In this document: positions 54,090-64,000 of the stretch, piece by piece
Layout of the letters: every line of letters starts with the position of its first letter
How positions within the stretch are numbered: position 1 is the first letter of the stretch
NCBI GenBank assembly: GCA_026261815.1
Contig: JAMPIT010000417.1
Coordinates: forward strand, 8,651,501-8,715,500
Reading direction: 5' to 3'
DNA: 64,000 nt
DNA from: Monarcha castaneiventris obscurior
Lineage: Eukaryota > Chordata > Aves > Passeriformes > Monarchidae
Made by a program: the position numbers and the translations under genes
Notes under the pieces: generated by a model
What the model saw: only the letters and a program-made list of their open reading frames with translations
Databases searched by the model: none
What the model was told of the DNA's origin: nothing

Positions 54090-54110
54090 CAGCAGCAGCA
54101 GCAGCAGCAG
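54090..54110 (+). repeat. (CAG)7 microsatellite
   Basis: Seven perfect CAG triplets, with further imperfect AGCAGCA before and GAGCAG after. They lie at the start of a locally GC-rich block that leads into a CR1 fragment. Confidence 0.9.
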
Positions 54111-54351
54111 CATCGAGCAGGGTGGGAAGGAGGGGAGGCTGCCGCCTCCAAGGAAAAATGCAAAGCGGTTCCAGGCTGACGGCAGTGCAGAGTCCAGCCC
54201 TAGCACAGCGTGGGCCCCCTTGGCTGCTGCAGCAGAGCTCTGCAAGGCACCATGTGGGCAACGCCAGGGCGGGATGGGCTCTCCTGCACTCCCACACCGC
54301 TCAGGCTCCACAGGAGGGACCTCAGTCACCTCCAGCAGCACGTGTGTGGTC

Positions 54352-54546
54352 ATGGCACTGAAAGGGTGGTTAAGCATTGCAAAGGGCTGCCCAGGGAAGT
54401 GGTGGAGGCACCATCCCTGGAAGAGTTCAAGAAACAGCGGGACACGGCTCATCACTTAGTGCTTTGGTTAAGTTGGCACGATGGCGATCGGTCAAAGGTT
54501 GGACTCAGTTATGTTGGAGGTCTTTTCCAACGTAAATGATTCTATG
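54352..54546 (+). repeat. CR1 LINE 3' end
   Basis: AGGGTGGTTAAGCATTG, GGCTGCCCAGGGAAGTGGTG, 'gaggcaccatccctggaagagttcaagaaac', GGAGGTCTTTTCCAACGTAA and ATGATTCTATGA follow the CR1 3' UTR consensus in order. It ends at the characteristic terminus. It is 5'-truncated like nearly all CR1 copies. This is the clearest indication of an avian (or reptilian) genome. Confidence 0.92.
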
Positions 54547-56479
54547 AGCCTTCTGTCATTAGCGCCCTCTCCTTTGCCAGGTGATTGTCAGGGATGGCTG
54601 CTGGGAGTAAGTGAGGAGAAGAGCTGAAAAATGCAGAACAGGAGCCTGGTATTGGTCTGGATGGGACTAATCTCCTGGTGCTCACTGGAGGCTCTCTATA
54701 CCCTCTTCCTTCCACCTCATCATCTCCTCCTTAGTGCTGCCCCATACTGGCTTCTCCCACTTATTTTTCCCATCTATGTCTGCATTTCTTTTCCTATTTA
54801 TCAGCCATCTCCTGAATAAATTAAGCTCCTCAGAACCAGTATGTTCAGGCCATTTTACTGCTGTAGCTGTGGTCATTGCTAACGTGCTGTGATACACCTC
54901 TTCCTCCATGCTCATCAACGGTCTGTAAGATAGTGTTTGTCACATTTTTACTGCAACTCCCTTTATCATCTGATCCTTGGCAACAGCTGTAATAAACATG
55001 ATTATCAATAATAAGGTGAGGAGAACTCACTTTGTAGGCAGGGTAGATATTCTTTCATAACTATAAGATCAATTTCTGTTTTGCACCAGTTCTTTTACAG
55101 GCTTCTTCAGCACAATATCTGAATGATTTCCAGTGGCACATTAAGTGATGGGGCTTGATATCAGTCACATGTGGTTTGTTCTTTTATCCTCTCCCCAGGG
55201 AAAGAATTATGTATGCAACGCAGTGGTTATGTTGCTAGGGTTTTGTTTGGGCTTTTTAACATATGCACTGCTGCATGTTTGAGTTGAAGAAGACCACATC
55301 AAAGCAGGTGTATTGCATTTGGACAAGAAGGGGGCAAGATTTTTGATGGCCTGTAGTTCCCATGGGGTCTCTGCTATTGTCCCAGGCTCAGCTCTGCAGA
55401 CCACATTTACTACCCCACTGATCTCTACCTCGTAGTGGAAAGTCCCTTTGTCCCTAATGACTGCTGAGCACTCTTCAGTCTTAGAATTGCCCAGCTGGGT
55501 CAAACAGTATTGCCCTAGCACAGCATCCCCTGCCCCTGTGCAGGGTCAGAGCTGCAAGAGCAGCACCTGCTCAAGCCCCAGAACACCCAACCCTTGTGCT
55601 ACGTTTGCTGGTTTAACCCTACACCCTGTAACCTGCGTACTGAGGTAGGTGAAAAGATGGCCTAGTTTTTGTAAGGTGCTATCTATGGAGAGATTCCCAG
55701 AGAGGGATAATGAGCCCTTTTGAAGGGCCGGTTTTTCTTTCGGGCGCGTCAGCACAGGTGGGTAAAAGCAGATGCCCACAAGCACTGTCTGTGCTCCCTG
55801 CCACTGCCTTTTCATCAGCTCCAAATCCCCCAAAATTATGTGTGCTCTCAAGTGCTTCATTCTTGGAAGGGAGGAGAGCAATCAAAATGCCTTCAAAAGG
55901 CTTTTCCTGTGCTCTTTGTCACTTCATGAAACCTCACTCCTTCCTCTTGCAGTCGTGTCAGGTTGGGCATTAACAACTCAGTGTCACTGGTGTCAATTTT
56001 TGACAGGGACAGCAGACCTCCTCTCCTGGTTTGGAAGCCTTTTGTGTGTAAGAAAGGCATGCCAGCAGTTTGCCATGTAGCTGTGGAATTTGTCTTCGTA
56101 GCCCAGAGGCTGGCTCTGAGCCCCACTTCACCACCTGGTACCAAAGGGACTCTGCTCAGAAACAGAATCCTGGAGCAGGAACATTTGTGTTTGTGTCTGA
56201 CTACCTGCCCTCTGTGTGCCATTTCTCGTATCTCTTTCATGTGCAGATGGCAAAAACAGTTTAATCTGCACCAAAGTTTACTCCTAGGGCAGGCAGCACA
56301 AATGGGAGCTTCTGAGAACTCTCATGTCTGCACAGCCTTCATGTAAGGAGAAGGTCACATCAAAAATGAGCATGTTACATTTGAACTAGATGGTGGGAAG
56401 AATTATCTGGCCCAAATGATCCAGTGTCTGATCACTTTCATATTTTTAATATAAATATCCTCAGCCTACTCCCCTGGGA

Positions 56480-56590
56480 AATACCATTATTCCCATTTTG
56501 AGTGAAAGAAGAGGGGGAGTAAGTGGCTTGCCTAAAATGATACCGGGAGTGTGTGACGGAAAGTGATATTGAATCCTTGGCCAACACCAA
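56480..56590 (-). repeat. MIR-like ancient SINE relic
   Basis: ACCATTATTCCCATTTTGAG, then GTAAGTGGCTTGCC and 'gtgtgacggaaagtgatattgaatcc', parallel the reverse complement of the MIR core ('attattcccattttacagatg ... aagtgacttgccc ... gggattcgaaccc'). The match is strongly diverged. Confidence 0.5.
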
Positions 56591-58258
56591 GCCATCTTTC
56601 TCAGCTTTTAGAGGCAACAGCTATATCCAGCCCCCTTTATTTATTTCTCTAGAAGCCATCATGCCAAAACCTCTGCTAAATTAGAGAGTGAGACTGAAGA
56701 AAAGCTTTCAGTGGATTGCTTTTCTCCATAAATGGAAATATCACAAATCATTCTGGGAAAACAGGTCTTTCTGTTCTCGTCCCTCTTTGTCTGCTTCTCT
56801 CCTTTTGGATGTCTTTTCCTCTGCCTCTGGCTCACAGTTTTCAGATGTATGGTCCTGACCATTTAAAAGTGTTCCTACCTCTCAGGAAGGGAGTAGCTTT
56901 TCATTCTTTGGAACTTACTATTTTGCAATGGATTGCACTCTGCAGGCAAGCAAGAGTCTCTCTGAAAGAGACAGGGCTGCACAAAGAGACACAAAAATAA
57001 ACTGCACCACCAACAATACCAAGCCAGGTTCTCATCAGGGGTAACTCAGTCTGAGTCTTGCTGCAGCAGGGCTGGCGGCTGCCAGCTGTCCTGGATAGAC
57101 AGCTTATACCCAAACAATGATCCTGCCACACTGGAGGAGGTCTCTCTAAGAGATGAATGCAGAGTTGATGTTGAATTTCATGCATCTTAGACATTCAGTC
57201 CCTCTTGGCAGTATGAGAGATTGTCTCTGCTCTTAATGACCCAACTGGGCAACTTCAGTCCCCAGCCAGGCACTGGAGGGGTGCCTGTTGCACCAGTCCT
57301 GGCTCTTCTGGACTGCATTTTCCAAAGTCTGGGCAGGCAACAAGGAAAGAGTGGTGCTCTTCTCTAATGACTCCCAGTAACACACAGGGGATGTGGGGAC
57401 CACTCTGTGCTTTTCCATGGACCTGGGCATCCCCAGCCTTCCTGTTCTGAGACAGGCTGATGCTCATTCCCACCTCCTTTGCAGCCTGCACACCCCAAAG
57501 CAGGCCGTTCGGAGGATGCCCCCACTGATACGCCAGAGAGAGGGAGGTGGCTGCCATGAATGAGAGGGACTGAGAAACAGGAGGAAGATCTGATGGGTGA
57601 GCATGAGCAAGGATGAGGGGAGAGCCCAAACTGCACTGGGAGAGCTACAGGGAGGAGGTGGAAGCATGTGCCTTAGGTTTCTCAGAGAGGCGTATGGGCG
57701 AACACAGAGACACATGCCCTGTTTCAAGGTTTACAACATGAAATACCTTGAGCTGGGAAGAATGAGAAGGACAAAGGGACTCTAGTAGAGAGGAGATGTT
57801 GCTCTTACTTTCTTGGAGGGTTCTCAGAGCCCTACATGCCCTCCCACATAACGATTTGATCTTGCTCAGGCGTTCAGGAGTATTAACTATAGGGTGACAC
57901 ACGGCTCTCACCATCCCTGGCTCCACAAACCACACGTGCAGCGCAAGAAAAGGCTGTTGTGTCAGACCTCAGCAGCACTGCTGAGCTGCTCCATCCCCCC
58001 TCCGTGCTTCCACCAGCACAGGTGCCAGGGAAGCTGCTGTACCATCTCAGCAGGCCACAGATGTCCGTCAGAGAATTGCCGAGTGACCTTGGCACAAGAA
58101 GTGACATCAAGGCCTTCCCCACACCAAGCGGGTTTCTGAACCGCTGCCATCCGTCACTCACCTACTCCGTGCCCTTTCGGAGCCGCTGGCACCAGCACAC
58201 CCACACCATGCCCTGTTTAACACGTCCCCGTACGGCACCAGGCAGAGGAGTGCTGTCA

Positions 58259-58345
58259 CCCCCATTTTACAGGGTGGGACTCTGAGGCAGAGAGAAGTGG
58301 TTTTAACAGCACGCCTGTGGCACAGCAAAAACTGAATCTTGTTCT
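58259..58345 (-). repeat. MIR-like ancient SINE relic
   Basis: CCCCCATTTTACAGGGTGGG, then CTGAGGCAGAGAGAAGTGG and GTGGCACAGC, parallel the reverse complement of the MIR core ('cccattttacagatgaggaaactgaggcacagagaggtta'). It is shorter but better matched than the copy at 56.5 kb. Confidence 0.55.
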
Positions 58346-61300
58346 CTTATATTCCCAGTTAGCGCATTAATGACCTAAATTCTGCATCCTTTCCCCTTCC
58401 ATCGCCCAGAGGAGCTAGGAGGCATTGGAGGGGAGGGTGTGGTAGCACAGGCAAACAGTCAGCATCCAGATCCACAGCACTCTGTGCTGAGCACAGACAA
58501 TGCAGGGGCTGAAGTGGGACCAATGCTGCCCTCCCGAACTCCAGCAGGATTGATCCAGGGAGGGGAATCAACCTGGCACAGAATATCAGCCTGTGGAGAA
58601 GGGCAGCTCCACAATGCCACAGCATTTTAAGGAAGCCAAGGCTGGACACTCCAATGGCCAAGTACCCTGATGAGCCAGGGTCAGCAAAGCCTTTGGGATG
58701 CTCAGCACCAGGAGCAGGATTTCAAAGAGCCTGCACATCCCCTCAGCCTGCCTAGGCGGCTGAACCTCTACCCAGCTATCCCACGCAAGTCCATAGAAAA
58801 GACAGCCTGCACCAGATGCAGCATCTTCCCCAAGCAGCTCAATTCTTTACATAGGAATTAATCAGCCTCAAATTCAGCAAGAAACAGAGCGGGGGAGAGG
58901 GAGAAAAAAGGAAGCAGGGAAAGGATGTCACACAGTGAGGGGGTTTCCAGATGCACTGCGTCTTCCCTCCCCGGCTGATTCCAACTGGGAGGCTCCGGCT
59001 GCGTGCCAGGAACATCACCTGGGAGGTGCATGCAGGTTCTGCCTGCTCCCCCAGCACGTATGGGCAGGAGGAACTCGGTGTTCAGGACCTGCTGGGCAAG
59101 GAACTGAAATCTGAAGCTGGAGACCTCCCCAGTGCCCCAGAGAGTGCCAGTGTTCACGTGCACTGTACAGCAGTGACCGCAGCCAAAGGACCAGGGTGAT
59201 GGGCTGCTCATCTGTCACAGGCAGATGGCCCCAGGCAGTCAGGGGCAAGCAAGGGAAAGGACCCCCTTCCTGCTGTATCTGCCTGCCTCATAGGGATTTT
59301 AGTGGGCAAGTAGCAGGATGGAAGTGTGCCAAGGCGATTTGCTTGGCTATGAAGCTTGCCTTCCAGAAGAGCCATGGCTGAGAAGCAGACCCTTTTTGAA
59401 CGAGGTTAACTGGGTTGGGGATGGGTGATTAATAACCTTCTTTCATAACTCACAGTTTCAGTGTGGGAATAGTATGTCAGAGCTACACAGAGAGGCTTTG
59501 TTCCTACTTTCTTCTCTTCTTACTTACCTCTTAATGCACACACACACACTCCTCTCTGCTGTCTCTAGTCTGTTCATGCAAGCTCTTTGAATGAGTAGCT
59601 AAATGCAGTAGGTACGTTGGAGGCATCAGACACAAGCCAGATGGATGCAGAAGAAGTCAAACTTGGGGGCTGACCTAGAGGAACCCACCTACCTGCCTTC
59701 CATTTACCCAGCTATTTACTCAGGACTGCCTCCCAAAGCATTCCAAATATTAATCCATCAAGAATTTCTCAAGAAGAAAACTCAGGGAGAACCCTTTGAG
59801 CTTGGTCCTTCTTCCATCTATTCACAAATAGCTGAAAGATCATTTAAATTCGTCAGGAATAGACCTTCCAAGACATGACTTGGGCACCTGACATGGTGCC
59901 TGCAGGTCTCAGCCTGGGCAGGGTTGGTCTGGAAGAGTTCTGTTGTTCTTCCCAGAGGCAGCAACCTCAAGTGTGGTGGCTTCATTTTCCCCTTGCCCTG
60001 CACACCCAGCTGGTCCAGAAGCTGAGTTCAGGGTCAGGGTGGCAGGAGACTTACCCAGGTTGCCACAGCATTTGTTACTCTCCAGACTCAGGCTCCAAAT
60101 GCTTCTGCTGAGGGATCAATGAGCCTGAGCCACTTTGTTGGTTGACCTCTGGCAAGGAGGCCTATGGGATCACAATGCCTGCACCTCATGCAGACAGTGC
60201 ATTTCTCCTTTCTGGACAGATTATGTCCATCAGTTCTGTATTAATGGCCAGTCAGTGCAAGTGTCCAGAGGGAATTGGAATGGAGGGTAGGAGAAAAAAT
60301 TTGTGGGAACCCCAGGAGATAGAATGAAATTGTCTTTCACGTGATGACCCCTGTACAAGAATGGGCAACCTGATCATTTGAGATACTAATTAACCAGTGG
60401 TCATGGTGAATTGTGATGTGGCTTGAGGAGTACCTCTCTGGAGTGGTAATCCTGATGTCAAGAGGAGATATGAATGATGAAAATAAGAGTCTGTTAGACA
60501 TCCCAGCTAACAAAAGACTTGGAAGATGTCACTGGCCTCCTGCTGGGATGGCCTTGTTGGTCATGGAGTGTGTGAAAAAGGGTGCCCCATGAGTAAGACT
60601 AGCAGAAGGCCCTGTGCATACACCAGCCTGATGGAACTGTCCAGCCCAGCTTCCCTCACTCATGGTGGAAGATTTTGTTCCCCCAGCACGAGGGTGTTTT
60701 GCTGCTGAGCTGCATACACACACTTGCACTGAGCTTCTTGTAGCCTCAGTCTGTGAGGGGACACAAGAGTAGGCCTGACAAAGGTATGCAAAAACAAGCA
60801 GTCATGTGGAGAAAGTAGCTTAAGAGCTTTCGTTCTCACACCAGACCAGAACAAAGGGATGTATCCTGCCCATGGAACGAGAGGGCAGCAAATTCACAGC
60901 TGAGAGAAAACAAATACTTTTTCAACCCACACCTGATCATCATCCTGGGATCCACCGAGGCCACTCCAGGGGAAACACGGAGGTCTGATGATGGAAGCCA
61001 CAGTCACACCTGTCGATGCTGAGGGAGGGGACCCTGACACCTGTACTTTGCAGGAGGGCCCAGTCTCTGGCTCCTGTTGCCATCCTGCCTCCCTCAGAGG
61101 CGGGCAAAGCTCTCCTGCCCATCTGCAGCAGGAGTCACGGAGCTTCTGGTGCTCTCCTCTGCTGAGCGAGGCGTGCTGGGCTCGGTGGGGGTCAGGCTGC
61201 ATCCTGACAGCACACCCCACATTCCTGAGTGAATGAGGGAGATACACGTGCGAGTGTGCAAGGGGAGGCCCCGGGCATCTCCCGGGCATGCACACACGAG

Positions 61301-61386
61301 TGGGCGCACTGCCTGGGAGGAAGGCAGGCGGGCACAGAAGGGGACGCAGAGGGCAGCTGTTCCTGCAAGGCAGGTTTTGGTGTTCT

Positions 61387-61416
61387 CATTTGTTCTTTTT
61401 TTCTCTTGTTCCCTAG
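61387..61416 (+). other. Exon 2 splice acceptor and pyrimidine tract
   Basis: A 26-base tract of almost only T and C directly precedes TAG|GG. It is a strong acceptor. Confidence 0.9.
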
Positions 61417-61500
61417 GGAATTTTAAAGGTCTGTGTAAGCAAATCGATCACTTCCCTGAGGATGCAGATTATGAAGCCGATACAGCAGAATATTTCCTCC
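61417..61500 (+). CDS. CACNG2: Stargazin (TARP gamma-2), coding exon 2, residues 71-99 (partial)
   Basis: This 84-nt exon continues the first extracellular loop. It begins with the two bases that complete Gly71, reads [20 protein letters not shown] and continues to YFL, and ends with the first base of codon 99. Cys77 lies in it; in TARP structures the loop cysteines form disulfides that stabilise the claudin-like extracellular fold. The acidic [12 protein letters not shown] segment belongs to the surface that faces the AMPA-receptor ligand-binding domains in known complexes. The acceptor is a long pyrimidine tract ending CCCTAG, and the donor GTAAGT matches consensus at all six positions. Length and phase (1 in, 1 out) agree with the second exon of vertebrate CACNG2 as I recall it. 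Exons 3 and 4, with membrane segments 2-4 and the C-terminal tail, lie beyond the window. Confidence 0.97.
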
Positions 61501-64000
61501 GTAAGTCCACAGGCTCTTTTTGCAACGGCTCGTAGGTGCTAGCGTCGGGCGCCTTTTGTTTTCTGAACGCAGGGTGGTGCAGACACTGGGACCCGTGAGG
61601 CTCAGTGGAGATCCCAGAGCCTTGTCACCCCCTAAAACTGGCTCCACTCTCACCTCCCTGGGGCCGTGCCCATGAAACAATGCAAATTCGAACTCACAGT
61701 AACAACCAATGGCATTTCTTTTATTAGCAGCAATTAATTGTGATATAAAATCAGAGTCTCAATTCAAATCCATTGAAAAGCTGCTGATTGGGCATTAGGT
61801 CAGACTGGGCTAGCTGGGGCAGTGTGTGTGTGAGTGTGAATGTGTGAGACGTTTATATTTCCTTATCTGACACTCCAGTGGCACCAGACTTAAGAAGTTA
61901 GCTGGATTTTGTCTGAGGAGCTCTTATTGCTGTCTTCACCCTTCCCCAAACACCACTTCCCTACAGAGGCTGCAGATCTGCTCTTTGCTGGTTTTAGTGA
62001 TTTTAGTGATGGGAGCAGGAAGCAGGAATGAGGACAGCAAGAGCCCTTTGAAGGAAAGAGCTGGTGCTCAGCTGGAGCCCCTAGGAGGGGTGTTGAACCC
62101 TAGGCACAAGGCATGTCTGTAAGGAAACCCAGCCCGAGCTCCCAGCCTCAGATGTGTGGGTGAAGCTCAGAGCGCTTTGTGCAGCAGCATCCTGGCCAGC
62201 AGGACAGATCCGCATCATGCACTGCCCTGCCTGGCTGCCCTCCCCAGCCAGCATTCCCGCCCACCCCACAGGCAGAAGCTTACTCTTCCTTTAGCACAGC
62301 TGAACAGGGAACACTCCTCCTTTTAGGTCCCCACCTCGCTATCCTGCCCTGCCTCCACAAGCCCAGCGTCTTTTGACATCATGAGATCCTCTCCCGACAG
62401 AAATCTGAGATAAGTGCTTTTGACCTTCCAAGGTTAATCATCAGAGGCTTCCAAAGACCGGGAGTCTTTCAGAATAGCTCCTTGTCATCCGGGTGTGCTC
62501 CAAGCCAGATGTGGAGACCCAGCCCTGCGGCAGGGATGAGAGAGATAATTTAGGATCTGTAAGGCTCATTTGTATGTGAAAAGAGGCAGATCTTATGCTG
62601 CTTCCTCTTGGTTTCTCAAACAGTCCTTCATCCACTGTAAATTGTAAATAACCGAGGGAGATTGCTTCTTTCAGCTGCCTTTCTGCAGCACCAGTCTCTT
62701 AATTGCTGCATGGCCCCTGAACAGCAGAGCTGAAGACAGGGGTTTGATCTGCTTTGGCACAGGGATGCCAAAGGTTTGCAGGCTGCCTCCGAGGGCAAAG
62801 CAGCCCTTGCAGAGTTGCTCGGGAGCAAGGAAGCTGCTTGCAGCATCAATTGCACTTCAGAAAAAAGAGCTGGGGGAAGGGGCCAAACATCTCAAGAAGG
62901 ATGGGTTTGTTCCCTCAGAGGGAACAAGATCTGAAGACAAAAATTGGCCCAGTGTCAGGACCTGACAGTGTCCCCAGGGTAGAGCCCTTTTTAAGAAAGA
63001 ACCAGGTTCAAAGAGAGATTTGACAGTCAATAAAGGACTACTTGGGTCATTCCGGAGGGAAGTGGGATTTCTGCTGGCTTTGACCTGCCTGGAGAGGGAC
63101 CCCACCAAAGAGCTTCTTCCCAGAACTTCTGCCAAACTGGGGTCCCTGGGTGCTCTGCACGGGCGATGCCTGGCGGTACCGTCAGGAACAGCCAGGAAGT
63201 TGTTTATTAGTATCAGACTGGGCAATTCCCTTATGCCCCAGGGAACCAGGACAGTGATGGGGCAGTGTCCACGGCCTGGCTAGAAGGGCTTAGACATTAT
63301 TTCTGCCAGACATCCACATTAGGTATCTTAGGCTTTTTGAAATCAAATGCCTGTTATCAGAGAGGAAGCAGAAGCGTCCCTGTGTTTCTTTGCTAGCAGA
63401 CACAGATGATTCAAGGAAGCATACAAACACCGGCTCCTTCTCTTTAGGCCACAGGCTCTGGAGCCAGGAAGACTGGATGATATTCTGCCCCTCTCTCGCT
63501 GGCATGGTCCTCCTGAGAGGCTGAGGAAGGCTGCTGTCCTTCTCCATGCCATGACACCTGCAGCTCCCCATGTCAGTCAGCAACTTTGTGTTCTCCTCAC
63601 AGATGTGAATCTAAGAATTAAGACATAGATTAAAACTGATGCAGTCAGGACCAGGTTGCAGGACTGACCAAGCATCCCCCTAGAAACCCTCTCAGCAGTG
63701 GGTGTGTGCTTGATGTTTGCTTCCTGCCATTTAAGCTTCCTATTGTCAAATCCCACCTTGCTTTCCAGAAGCTATTAAGATGGTTATTACTGCTATCCTG
63801 TTCCCTGAAACACAGCCAGGCAGAGCTGGAAAGCAAGCAAGAGAGGTTTCTCCCTGCCTTCTGCATTCCCCATGCACAAGCAGTGGGCTAGGCCCCCCTC
63901 AAAGAGCTGATTGCTTGTGCCTGGCAGGATCCAGAGGCCAACAAGGTCTTTGAAGCTTGGTCTCTGCTCCCTCAGGAAGAAGTCCTGCATTTGCTTCATG
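61501..64000 (+). other. Intron 2 of CACNG2, 5' part
   Basis: It opens with a full-consensus GTAAGT donor. The 2.5 kb in the window contain a TG-rich stretch near 61,821-61,850 and a TTTTAGTGA duplication near 61,993-62,009. There is no recognisable exon: exon 3, which would begin by completing Arg99, is not here. Confidence 0.9.

Larger units (their letters stand above)
54547..61386. other. Intron 1, last part, without recognised genes
   Basis: Two MIR-like relics (near 56.5 and 58.3 kb), a short CA repeat near 59,537-59,549 and several moderately GC-rich patches (57.2-59.3 kb and 60.9-61.4 kb) with overlapping open frames. Nothing resembles an exon until exon 2. Confidence 0.5.

Overview
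This window looks like bird (or close archosaur relative) genomic DNA. It holds the start of one neuronal gene, CACNG2, which encodes stargazin (TARP gamma-2), on the + strand. Vertebrate origin follows from two exons that match stargazin residue for residue and are separated by a GT-AG intron of about 46 kb. Bird origin is inferred from several CR1-type LINE remnants, some ending in the ATTCTATGA-like 3' terminus, and from the absence of any recognisable Alu, B1/B2 or L1. The species cannot be told.

Layout. Bases 1 to about 13,780 are 5' flanking DNA with no recognisable exon. They contain one CR1 3' end and a polypurine stretch followed by a polypyrimidine stretch. Bases about 13,790-14,612 are a dense CpG island, taken to be the promoter and first part of the leader. 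Inside it is a 56-bp tandem repeat in which every unit carries two RE1/NRSE (REST) half-site-like sequences. Bases about 14,614-15,327 are a probable 5' leader with several short upstream ORFs, the last of which overlaps the true start codon. Coding exon 1 is 15,328-15,538. Intron 1 is 15,539-61,416. Coding exon 2 is 61,417-61,500. The rest, to 64,000, is the beginning of intron 2.

Only 295 coding bases (residues 1-98 and the first base of codon 99) lie in the window. They encode the cytoplasmic N-terminus, the first membrane segment and most of the first extracellular loop. The remaining membrane segments and the PDZ-binding C-terminus are outside. Intron 1 contains degraded CR1, L3/CR1-like and MIR-like repeats, several C/T-rich tracts, simple repeats and a few regulatory-looking motif clusters, but no second gene that I can support. 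The many other open frames are short, low-complexity or GC-driven.

I found no new multi-gene system. The observation most worth testing is the tandem array of REST half-sites in the CpG island of this neuron-specific gene. Next are the upstream ORF that overlaps the stargazin start codon and a 286-codon antisense open frame in intron 1.
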